Shown here: piece by piece, positions 1-6,402 of the stretch
How the letters are laid out: each line of letters begins with the position of its first letter
How positions within the stretch are numbered: the stretch's first letter is position 1
DNA from: an uncultured Eubacteriales bacterium
GTDB taxonomy: Bacteria; Bacillota; Clostridia; Christensenellales; Aristaeellaceae
Assembly: GCA_900553905.1 (NCBI GenBank)
Contig: USFL01000031.1
Coordinates: 1-10,604, forward strand
Direction of reading: 5' to 3'
Length of the DNA: 10,604 nucleotides
Translations under genes and position numbers: made by a program
The notes under the pieces: model-generated
Databases searched by the model: none
Told to the model about the DNA's origin: nothing
Seen by the model: only the letters and a program-made list of their open reading frames with translations

Positions 1-1169
1 CCTATCTGGCCGGGCAGGGACGGCGCGTGCTCTTTGACGCCGAGCATTTCTTCGACGGCGCGCAGTACGACCGGGACTATGCCATGGAGGCGCTGCGGGC
101 GGCGCGGCAGGGCGGCGCGGACGTGCTGGTTTTGTGCGATACCAAGGGCGGCACGCTGCCGGACGCGCTGCGCGCCCGTACGGCGGAGGTGCTTTGCGCG
201 CTGGGGGACACGCGCGTGGGCATCCATTGCCATGACGATATGGGGCTGGCCGTGGCGGGCAGCCTGGCCTGCGTGAGCGCGGGCGCGACCATGGCGCAGG
301 CCACCGTGGGCGGCGTGGGGGAGCGGTGCGGCAACACCAATCTGAGCACGTTGCTGGCCACGCTTCAACTGAAGATGGGCTATGCGCTGGTGCCGCCGGA
401 AAACATGCACACGCTTACCCAGACCACGCGCGAGATCCTGGAAGTGATGAACCTGACCCCCAATCCCCGCGCGCCCTATGTGGGGTACAGCGCCTTTGCG
501 CACAAGGGCGGCATGCACATCGACGGCGTGGTGAAGGACGCGGCCAGCTTTGAGCATATTTCTCCGGAAGCCGTGGGCAACCAGCGCCGCTTTCTGCTCA
601 GCGAGCAGGTGGGGCGCACGGGCGTATATGCGCGCCTCAAGCGCCTTCTGCCCGATATCAGCCGCGATGACCCGCGCGTCAAGCGCGTGACCGAGCGGCT
701 CAAGCGCCGCGAGCTGCGCGGCTATGCCTACGAGAGCGCCGACGGCAGCTTCGACCTGATGGCGCTGGACACGTTGGGCATGGGCAAAAAGTACTTTGAG
801 GTACGGGATTTCCATGTGCTTTCGGGCAACCAGCGCGATGAGCGCAGCGCCCAGGCATACATCAAAGTAAGCGTGGATGGGCGCGAGGAGATCAACGCCG
901 CTGAGGGCGACGGCCCCGTGAACGCGCTGGACCTGGCGCTCAGGAAGGCGCTGCTGGTGTTTTATCCGCAGGTGGAGCGCATGCGCCTGCGCGATTTCAA
1001 GGTGCGCGTCATCGACAGCGGCGGCACGGCCAGCGTGGTCCGCGTGCTCATTGAGAGCACCGACGGCAGCCACGTATGGACCACCACGGGCGTCAGTTCC
1101 AACATCATCCAGGCATGCCTGGCGGCGCTTCAGGATTCCTTGACCTATTTCCTGACGTTTGTGGCCTAA
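1..1169 (+). CDS. cimA: (R)-citramalate synthase, 5'-truncated by window edge
   Basis: The enzyme condenses pyruvate with acetyl-CoA to (R)-citramalate, the entry to the threonine-independent isoleucine route. The frame is open from base 3 (YLAGQGRRVLFDAEHFFDG), so the gene begins upstream; about 388 residues are visible and roughly 140-150 N-terminal residues are missing if it has the usual ~530 aa. Visible marks of the DRE-TIM/LeuA-like family are the CDTKGG strand, the metal-binding H-C-H at 225-233 within IHCHDD, the GGVGERCGNTN loop, and the AFAHKGGMH segment near 492-515. From about 790 to the stop lies a LeuA-type allosteric dimer domain ending in TTGVSSNIIQACLAALQDSL. The FDAEHFFDG and AHKGGMHIDGV segments fit the CimA branch better than 2-isopropylmalate or homocitrate synthase. 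It converges with the aldo/keto reductase gene across a palindrome. Family assignment is firm; the citramalate specificity rests on remembered motifs. Confidence 0.88.
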   Translation, partial: YLAGQGRRVLFDAEHFFDGAQYDRDYAMEALRAARQGGADVLVLCDTKGGTLPDALRARTAEVLCALGDTRVGIHCHDDMGLAVAGSLACVSAGATMAQATVGGVGERCGNTNLSTLLATLQLKMGYALVPPENMHTLTQTTREILEVMNLTPNPRAPYVGYSAFAHKGGMHIDGVVKDAASFEHISPEAVGNQRRFLLSEQVGRTGVYARLKRLLPDISRDDPRVKRVTERLKRRELRGYAYESADGSFDLMALDTLGMGKKYFEVRDFHVLSGNQRDERSAQAYIKVSVDGREEINAAEGDGPVNALDLALRKALLVFYPQVERMRLRDFKVRVIDSGGTASVVRVLIESTDGSHVWTTTGVSSNIIQACLAALQDSLTYFLTFVA

Positions 1170-1172
1170 ACG

Positions 1173-1207
1173 CAGGGGCGCGGAGGAAATTTTCCTCCGC
1201 GCCCCTG
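1173..1207. terminator. Perfect 17-bp palindrome between convergent genes
   Basis: The arms CAGGGGCGCGGAGGAAA and TTTCCTCCGCGCCCCTG are perfectly complementary around a single central T at 1190. The element begins three bases after the cimA stop and ends 25 bases before the stop of the convergent aldo/keto reductase gene, so it is well placed to end both transcripts. Neither side has a clear U-tract beyond the stem; the only T/A run is at the apex. It may therefore act as a weak or factor-assisted bidirectional terminator, or as a 3'-end stabilising stem. Confidence 0.6.
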
Positions 1208-1232
1208 AATCGTTTGGGCTGCATTCGGCCGC

Positions 1233-2147
1233 TTACGGAAGCCGGTTGCCTGCCGCGCGATAGATGGCATACCAGTCCTCGCGCGAAATCTGGGTGTTCG
1301 CGCCCGATATGATCTGCTTCATGCGCTCCGGATTGGTGGTGCCGGAGATGACCTGAATCATCATGGGGATGCGCGTAAGCCAGGCCACGGCCATTGCGGT
1401 CTTGGTCACGCCGTATTTTTCGGCCATCTCATCCAGAATGCGGTTGACTTCCGGGAAGTCCGGGTTATCCAGGAACACGCCCTCGATAAACCCGTACTGG
1501 AAGGGCGACCATACCTGTAGCACAATCTTTTTCAGCTTGCAGTATTCAAGCACGCCGCCGTCGCGGTCCACCGAGCCGGGGAAGGTGGTGTTGACGTTGA
1601 TGCCCTGGTCGATCATGCCGGTGTGGACCACGCTCATCTGCATCTGGTTGAACAACAGCCGCTCGCCGACGGCCTGCTGCAACACCTCCATCTGCATGGG
1701 GTTGTGGTTGCTGACGCCGAAGTAACGCACCTTGCCGGATTCCTTGAGGTCGCGGAAGGCACGGGCGATTTCCTCCGGCTCCGCCAGCGCATCCGGACGG
1801 TGGATGAGCAGCGCGTCCAGATGATCGGTGTGCAGCTTGCGCAGGCTGTTTTCGGCGCTGGCAACGATGTGCTCATAGGACGAGTCATAGAAACCGGTAC
1901 GAATGCCGCACTTGCTTTGCACAATCATGCGGTCGCGCAGGCTGGGATTGGCGGCCAGCACTTCGCCAAAGCGCACTTCGGACTGATGGTTGCCGTAGAA
2001 ATCCGCATGGTCGAAGAAATCCACACCGCCCTCCAGCGCGGTCATGATCAGCGCTTCCAGGCTGCGCACATCCATATCGGCAATGCGCATGCAGCCCATG
2101 GCGGCGCAGGGAATGGAAAAGCCGGGGGCGGGTTCATAGCGTTTCAT
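1233..2147 (-). CDS. Aldo/keto reductase (YdhF-like)
   Basis: This is a predicted cytoplasmic NAD(P)H-dependent carbonyl reductase/alcohol dehydrogenase of the AKR superfamily, 304 aa and full length. The catalytic tetrad is visible: Asp46 and Tyr51 in FFDHADFYG, Lys79 in VQSKCG and His116 in LLIHRP. A C-terminal ISGTTNPER segment (about 267-275) matches the cofactor phosphate-binding loop, and WSPFQYG is the usual strand-7 region. Start choice: an ATG five codons upstream (2162) overlaps the GGAGG that serves as ribosome binding site for the ATG at 2147, so the shorter form is preferred. It is the last gene of the minus-strand operon, 31 bp after the second permease. The substrate cannot be read from the sequence. 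Its place suggests reduction or oxidation of something brought in by the transporter or made by the UroD-fold enzymes. Confidence 0.9.
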   Translation of the reverse strand: MKRYEPAPGFSIPCAAMGCMRIADMDVRSLEALIMTALEGGVDFFDHADFYGNHQSEVRFGEVLAANPSLRDRMIVQSKCGIRTGFYDSSYEHIVASAENSLRKLHTDHLDALLIHRPDALAEPEEIARAFRDLKESGKVRYFGVSNHNPMQMEVLQQAVGERLLFNQMQMSVVHTGMIDQGINVNTTFPGSVDRDGGVLEYCKLKKIVLQVWSPFQYGFIEGVFLDNPDFPEVNRILDEMAEKYGVTKTAMAVAWLTRIPMMIQVISGTTNPERMKQIISGANTQISREDWYAIYRAAGNRLP

Positions 2148-2154
2148 AAACGTA

Positions 2155-2160
2155 TCCTCC
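2155..2160 (-). promoter_or_regulatory. Shine-Dalgarno that decides the aldo/keto reductase start
   Basis: On the minus strand GGAGGA lies 7 bases before the ATG at 2147. It sits immediately inside the alternative upstream ATG at 2162, which has no purine-rich site of its own. This supports a 304 aa product rather than 309 aa. Confidence 0.75.
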
Positions 2161-2178
2161 ATAACGATCCGAAATAGG

Positions 2179-3018
2179 TCAGCCTTTGACGGCGCCGGCG
2201 GTGGCGCCCTCCTTTTGGAAGGTCTGCATAAACAGGTAGATCACGATGCTGGGCACGATGACCAGCGTGGTGCCGGAGAGAATCACCTGCCAGGGCGTGG
2301 CCAGGCCGTCGCTCAGGGGCAGCATGGAGACGGACACCATCAGCGTGTACTTGGAGCTCTTGTTGAGGAACAGCAGCGGCCAGAAGAAATCGTTCCAGCG
2401 CGCAATCAGCGTAAGCGAGGCCCATGAGGCCAGCGCCGGCTTTACGATGGGACAGACCACCCGCACAAAGATGCCAAAGTCGCGGCAGCCGTCGATGCGG
2501 GCCGCCTCCAGAATCTCATCGGGCACTTCCATCATGTACTGGCGGAGGTAGAACACGCCCACCGCCGTGGCCAGCCTGGGAAGAATCAGCGACCAGAGGT
2601 TGTTGATCAGATCGAGGTTTCGCATGATCAAAAACAGCGGAATGGAGCCGACCTCGGCAGGAATGGTCATGGTGGCGACCACAAAGTAGAACAGCGCGTT
2701 GCGTGCGGGAAAGCGGTATTTGGCAAAGGCAAAGCCAGCCAGCGAACAGAAGAACAGCGTGGTGAGCGTGCCCATCACCGAGGTGAAAATGCTGTTGCCC
2801 AGGTGCTGCCAGATGGGCAGCAGCTCAAAGAGGCGCTCGTAGTTGGCCAGCGTGGGCTGGCTGATGGTCAGCGCGCTGAAACCGGACACTTTTTCGCCCA
2901 CGCTCTTGATGGAAATGATGCACGACCATACGACGGGAAACAGGCAAATCACGACGATTACGGCCATCAGCAGGTAGACCAGCAGCTTCCAGAGATTTTT
3001 CTTGGTGCGATAACTCAT
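2179..3018 (-). CDS. Carbohydrate ABC transporter permease, CUT1 MalG/LplC-like
   Basis: This is one of the two integral membrane subunits of a binding-protein-dependent importer, 279 aa. The N-terminal helix (about 11-33) is followed by a periplasmic segment and further hydrophobic stretches near 78-100, 108-131, 140-160, 195-217 and 245-266, in the six-helix MalG layout. The EAA loop that contacts the ATPase is clear at about 170-192 (EAARIDGCRDFGIF...PIVKPA). The C-terminus EGATAGAVKG is the usual tail of this permease class. A strong ribosome binding site, AAGGAGGGA, precedes the ATG. The gene lies 18 bp after its partner permease and 31 bp before the aldo/keto reductase, so it is co-transcribed. 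The substrate is not known; family members carry oligosaccharides, monosaccharide derivatives or glycerol-phosphate compounds. Confidence 0.93.
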   Translation of the reverse strand: MSYRTKKNLWKLLVYLLMAVIVVICLFPVVWSCIISIKSVGEKVSGFSALTISQPTLANYERLFELLPIWQHLGNSIFTSVMGTLTTLFFCSLAGFAFAKYRFPARNALFYFVVATMTIPAEVGSIPLFLIMRNLDLINNLWSLILPRLATAVGVFYLRQYMMEVPDEILEAARIDGCRDFGIFVRVVCPIVKPALASWASLTLIARWNDFFWPLLFLNKSSKYTLMVSVSMLPLSDGLATPWQVILSGTTLVIVPSIVIYLFMQTFQKEGATAGAVKG

Positions 3019-3036
3019 GCGCGGTCCCTCCTTGCC

Positions 3037-3909
3037 TTATATTTCGCCCTGGGCCCGCCGCACCCTGAACTGGATCAGGGAGATGATCAGCAGCACCAGG
3101 ATCAGCACCACGCCCAGCGCCGAGGCGTAGCCCATCTTGAAAATCTTAAAGGCGTTGGTATACATCAGCTGGAACAGCGAGGTATTGGAGGAGCCCGGAC
3201 CGGCCAGGGTATAAGGCTCGTTGAAGATTTTCCAGGCGTCCACGGTGATGGTTACAAAGCAGAAAAACGAGATATTGCTCAGCTGCGGCAGCGTGATGCG
3301 GAAGAATTTTTGCGCGCCCGAGGCCCCGTCCACAGTGGCGGCCTCATAGTATTCCGTGGGAATATTCAGCAGGCCGGACAGGAAAATCAGCGTATACCAG
3401 GGAATGGTGCGCCAGATGAAGAGAATATGTACGGGAATGCGCGCCAGCTTGCTGCTGGTCAGCCACGGAAGCGCCTGGCCGCCGAAGGATTCGATGATGG
3501 CATTGATCAGGCCGGCATTTTCATCAAACAGCATGCCGAAGATCAAACCCATGGCCATGGAGGCGCATACATAGGGCAAAAAGGTGACGGTTTTGAAAAA
3601 GCTTTTGAACCGGAGCGCCTGGCTGTTGAGCAGCGAAGCGATCATCAGCGACAGGCACAGTACTCCCATGACGCCTACCACCCAGTACAGGGCGGTGTTG
3701 CGCAGGCTGTCGATAAACTGGTAATCCTCCAGCATCATCGCATAGTTGTTCCAGCCAATCCAGCGAGGTTCCTTCATGCCGTTCCAGTTGGTAAAGCTGT
3801 AGTAGAATGTGGCTATGGTAGGTACGAGCTGGAAGATCAGAAACTGAATAAAAAAAGGGCTGATGGCAAGATAGGCGAAGCCATGGCGCTTCCAGAACCT
3901 TTGTTTCAT
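3037..3909 (-). CDS. Carbohydrate ABC transporter permease, CUT1 MalF/UgpA/LplB-like
   Basis: This is the first permease subunit of the importer, 290 aa, forming a heterodimeric channel with the downstream MalG-like protein. An N-terminal helix (about 11-38, AYLAISPFFIQFLIFQLVPTI) is followed by FTNWNG, a hallmark of MalF/UgpA-type permeases. Further hydrophobic segments lie near 72-93, 106-128, 158-182, 212-232 and 262-281. The EAA loop is at about 189-211 (EAATVDGASGAQKFFRITLP), the coupling site for a cytoplasmic ATPase. The ATG is preceded by AGAAGGGGGG about 7 bases upstream. The gene follows the second UroD-fold gene after 65 bp that hold a strong hairpin. No ATPase gene is in the operon, so a shared MsmK/UgpC-type ATPase encoded elsewhere probably powers it. 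Confidence 0.93.
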   Translation of the reverse strand: MKQRFWKRHGFAYLAISPFFIQFLIFQLVPTIATFYYSFTNWNGMKEPRWIGWNNYAMMLEDYQFIDSLRNTALYWVVGVMGVLCLSLMIASLLNSQALRFKSFFKTVTFLPYVCASMAMGLIFGMLFDENAGLINAIIESFGGQALPWLTSSKLARIPVHILFIWRTIPWYTLIFLSGLLNIPTEYYEAATVDGASGAQKFFRITLPQLSNISFFCFVTITVDAWKIFNEPYTLAGPGSSNTSLFQLMYTNAFKIFKMGYASALGVVLILVLLIISLIQFRVRRAQGEI

Positions 3910-3930
3910 ACGGCAACCCCCCTTCTGGTA

Positions 3931-3962
3931 CCCGCGCGGCCGCCGTCAGCGGCACGCGCGGG
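3931..3962 (-). repeat. Intercistronic GC-rich hairpin between UroD-fold and permease genes
   Basis: The outer arms CCCGCGCG (3931-3938) and CGCGCGGG (3955-3962) are perfectly complementary. The inner arms GCCGC (3939-3943) and GCGGC (3949-3953) continue the stem with one bulged A (3954) around a five-base loop. The hairpin lies between the stop of the UroD-fold gene at 3975 and the ribosome binding site of the MalF-like permease. No U-tract follows on the minus strand, so RNA stabilisation or partial attenuation is likelier than full termination. Confidence 0.65.
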
Positions 3963-3974
3963 CAAGGTCAGCGG

Positions 3975-4961
3975 TCAAAGCCCGGCCTCAAGGGCCTCGA
4001 TGACCCAGCGGATATGATCCAGATCAATGGTGTTGGGAACCGTGCAGTCGGCCCCCAGGATGAAGGGCGTATCCCCCATGTGCGCAAGCACGTTGCGCAC
4101 CTCCTGCTGAACCTGTTCCTTATTGCCGCAGTAGAGAGGATAATCCCGGCGGTTGTCCAGGCCGCCCAAGAGCACCGTATCGGAGCCGAAATAGGAGACG
4201 CCGTCCCAGATGGACAGCTCTTCCACGCCTGTTCCCCAGTTTTTCACCCGGCAGGGATAATCCTTCCAGTAACTCAGATCGTTGGGGAAACCGGCCCACG
4301 AACACATGTGCAGAATGTTGTAGGAGCTGACGGCGTTGAAGGCGTTGATCACGATCATGTCGGACGGCTTGACCACGCTGTCGTATTCCTCGCGGCTCAT
4401 GCGGCCCTTTTCGGCGCCCTGAAGGCTCTGATAGATGCCCAGGCAGCCGCCTTCGCGGATGACCCGCTCCGCCAGAATGGCCAGGTCGCCCGCGATGACG
4501 TTGAGAGCGTGGCGCAGGGCGTCGGGATCTTCGCGCAGGTGCGCCATGACGGTTTCGTCCCAGCTGCGGCCCTGAAGCGCTTCGGGGGTGAACACGTCGC
4601 ACGCACGCACAATGTTGAAAGGCGAAAAGAAATTATAGAACGTATAGCACTCATCGCCCACGATGGCGTTGATGGCGGCGCAGCGTTCCACCGTCTTTTC
4701 AAAGAAGGGATCGTCCTTGGGGAGCGGTTCCACGTTGCGCCAGTCGGCTGCGCAGCTGATGGTTGTGCGCAGGGGATAGCCCAGTTCGTCGGACATGATT
4801 TTAATGAAGTCGATGCCCGATTCACGGTAGTAATTCACATGCGCCTGCACGCAGGCATCGCCCTTGGCCTGCTCGCCCTCAAAATGAAACCAGAATCCCA
4901 CCGGGATACGATCGGGTTTCTGGTGGTTCAGCACCGCCATCAGGCGTTCCTTTTTGTTCAT
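3975..4961 (-). CDS. UroD-fold protein, likely MtaA/CmuA-type methyltransferase relative
   Basis: This 328 aa predicted cytoplasmic protein belongs to the uroporphyrinogen decarboxylase superfamily. It begins MNKKERLMAVLNHQKPDRIPVGFW, the usual start of MtaA-like members, and lacks the MRQAGR-type N-terminal arginine signature of HemE, so heme synthesis is unlikely. His218 and Cys220 (LHMCSW) with Cys306 (ILGADCTVP) form an H-x-C...C pattern. In MtaA/MtbA-type cobalamin-dependent methyltransferases this pattern binds the zinc that activates a thiol acceptor. A second related gene lies two positions upstream in the operon, with the binding-protein gene between them. Function is therefore inferred as methyl transfer to or from a corrinoid or thiol, but no corrinoid protein is in the window. 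The ATG follows AAGGAAAGGA at a somewhat long spacing, which may weaken translation. Confidence 0.85.
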   Translation of the reverse strand: MNKKERLMAVLNHQKPDRIPVGFWFHFEGEQAKGDACVQAHVNYYRESGIDFIKIMSDELGYPLRTTISCAADWRNVEPLPKDDPFFEKTVERCAAINAIVGDECYTFYNFFSPFNIVRACDVFTPEALQGRSWDETVMAHLREDPDALRHALNVIAGDLAILAERVIREGGCLGIYQSLQGAEKGRMSREEYDSVVKPSDMIVINAFNAVSSYNILHMCSWAGFPNDLSYWKDYPCRVKNWGTGVEELSIWDGVSYFGSDTVLLGGLDNRRDYPLYCGNKEQVQQEVRNVLAHMGDTPFILGADCTVPNTIDLDHIRWVIEALEAGL

Positions 4962-4998
4962 GTTCCATTCGTTCCTTTCCTTAAATCATGCATGCGTG

Positions 4999-5034
4999 GC
5001 GGCATGGAGAACGGCGCGCCGCTCTCCATGCCGC
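4999..5034 (-). repeat. Intercistronic hairpin downstream of binding-protein gene
   Basis: The arms GCGGCATGGAGA (4999-5010) and TCTCCATGCCGC (5023-5034) form a perfect 12-bp stem. After an A/C mismatch the self-complementary CGGCGCGCCG (5012-5021) can add three more pairs. It begins 10 bases past the binding-protein stop in the direction of transcription. The minus-strand sequence after it (CACGCATGCATGATTTAAGG) has no U-run. Stems at this place in ABC operons commonly protect the upstream binding-protein message or end part of the transcripts, giving more binding protein than permease. Confidence 0.68.
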
Positions 5035-5044
5035 ATGTTCATGG

Positions 5045-6382
5045 TCAGGGCATTTGCGCCTGACCGATGCGGGTCTTAAGCTCGCGGTCCATGTTGGCGA
5101 TGGCCTCGTCCATGGTCTGCTCGCCGGCGACATACTTTTCAATCTCCGCGCTGATGATCTCGTCCGCCTCGGCATCGCTGGGGGTTACGACCATGTTGGC
5201 AGAGGGGTTGGCCAGGGCGTCGCTCTCCGCCTTGCGGAAAGACTGGCCGCCGTAGAAGTCGGAAGGCTCCTGCCAGAACGGGTCGGTGAGCATCTCCTTG
5301 GAGATGGGGTTGTTGTAGGGGCCGTTGATCTCGGTCATCTTGTTGACCCAGGTCTTGTAGGCTTCGCCGTCGGTGGCGAAATCGTACCACATTTGCAGAA
5401 TCAGGTCGGTGTAGGTGTCGTCATGGGTATCCACCAGGCAGAAATAGGTGCTCACGGGAGCGCCCGAAGTGCCGACTTCCTCAAAGACGGGAGGCGGCAT
5501 GACGCGCCAGTCGCCCACGGTCTTGGTCAGGTTGCCGCGCATGAATTCATCCCAGAACGCGCCGATGTAGAACGTGGCGATCTTGCCTTCGTCGGTGGCT
5601 TCGTAGAGGGGCTGCTGCATCATGTTGGTCTTGTAGAGCAGGCCCTCGGAGCACAGCTGGTCGAAGAAGCCCAGGGCCAGCTTGGTGCCGGGGTCCTCGC
5701 CGATAACCACATTGCCCTCGTCGTCCCAGATACGGGCGCCGGCCTGCGGCATCAGGCCGCGGCGGCCCCAGTAGCGCCAGGTGTAGGTGGAGGGGTCAAC
5801 GTAGGAGAGGTAGACCTCGCCGTTGCTGCGCTCCTTGAGCAGGCGGCCGGCCTCCAGGTAGCCGTCGAAGGTGGACATCATGGCGGGGTCAACGTCGTAC
5901 TCCTCGAAAATTGCCGCATTGTAGAACAGCATCTGCGGGCGCACGGCGTCGGGCAGGGCGTAGATCACGCCGTTGATGGTGGCGTCAGCCGCCGCGCCGT
6001 CCACGAACTGGTCGGCAATGGGGGTATAGTAATCCGTAACGTCGAGCAGCAGGTCGTTCATGGCCATGTTGACAACGCCGACGGTATCCAGGAACAGAAT
6101 CTCGGGCATGGCCTCATAGTCGCCCGCGAGGTTGTACATGGCGATTTTCTGCTGGCCGTCGTTGGTGGTGGAAATGGCGGTCGCCTCAATGCTAACGCCA
6201 GGCGCGATATCGCGGTGCGCTTCCAGCCAGGTGTCAAAATACTGCTTGCGAAACTCCGGCTGGCCCGTGGACCACCACTGGAGCACACCGTCGGGATAGG
6301 TTTTGGTTTCGGCCAGAGCAGGCAGCACAAGCGTACACAGCAGCATGGCCAGCACCATCGCAACAGACAGGATACGTTTCAT
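5045..6382 (-). CDS. Extracellular solute-binding protein, family 1 (sugar ABC importer)
   Basis: This 445 aa protein is the ligand receptor of the ABC importer encoded in the same operon. It starts with a Sec signal peptide: MKRILS, a hydrophobic core at residues 7-20, then LPALA before ETK, so signal peptidase I would cut after Ala24. The mature part has the layout of UgpB/MalE-like proteins: an opening strand (VLQWWSTGQPEF), YNLAGDYEAMPEILFLDT, LLLDVTDYYTPI, INGVIYALPDAVRPQMLFYNAAIFEEY, and a Trp/Tyr-rich C-terminal lobe. Cys16 lies in AMLLCT, where Leu at -1 does not fit a lipobox, so no lipid anchor is predicted; that is unusual for a Gram-positive binding protein. Start choice: the frame stays open upstream to 6469, but AGGAGG at 6390-6395 and the signal peptide fix the ATG at 6382, 20 bp after the first UroD gene. 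Its ligand cannot be named. Confidence 0.92.
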   Translation of the reverse strand: MKRILSVAMVLAMLLCTLVLPALAETKTYPDGVLQWWSTGQPEFRKQYFDTWLEAHRDIAPGVSIEATAISTTNDGQQKIAMYNLAGDYEAMPEILFLDTVGVVNMAMNDLLLDVTDYYTPIADQFVDGAAADATINGVIYALPDAVRPQMLFYNAAIFEEYDVDPAMMSTFDGYLEAGRLLKERSNGEVYLSYVDPSTYTWRYWGRRGLMPQAGARIWDDEGNVVIGEDPGTKLALGFFDQLCSEGLLYKTNMMQQPLYEATDEGKIATFYIGAFWDEFMRGNLTKTVGDWRVMPPPVFEEVGTSGAPVSTYFCLVDTHDDTYTDLILQMWYDFATDGEAYKTWVNKMTEINGPYNNPISKEMLTDPFWQEPSDFYGGQSFRKAESDALANPSANMVVTPSDAEADEIISAEIEKYVAGEQTMDEAIANMDRELKTRIGQAQMP

Positions 6383-6389
6383 GGGAAAT

Positions 6390-6395
6390 CCTCCT
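6390..6395 (-). promoter_or_regulatory. Strong Shine-Dalgarno fixing the binding-protein start
   Basis: AAAAAGGAGG on the minus strand ends 7 bases before the ATG at 6382. It rules out the in-frame ATG at 6469, which would add 29 residues overlapping the end of the preceding gene and mask the signal peptide. It is among the best ribosome binding sites in the operon, in keeping with a product needed in excess. Confidence 0.8.
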
Positions 6396-6402
6396 TTTTG
6401 GT

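Noticed and set aside
2803..4017. 404-codon plus-strand open frame opposite the permease genes
   Set aside because: It is rich in Gln/His/Asp/Gly without any recognisable domain and lies antisense to two genes with clear EAA loops, so it is taken as non-coding.
3931..5034. Intercistronic hairpins as mobile-element ends or CRISPR repeats
   Set aside because: Their sequences are unrelated to each other, no transposase is present, and no regularly spaced repeats occur in the window.
4014..5063. 349-codon plus-strand open frame opposite the second UroD gene (and a similar 323-codon one at 6418-7389)
   Set aside because: Both are antisense shadows with no motif; the UroD frames on the other strand show conserved family segments.
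6334..6345. Lipobox at Cys16 of the binding protein
   Set aside because: Leu occupies the -1 position where Gly, Ala or Ser is required, and a good signal peptidase I site follows at Ala24.
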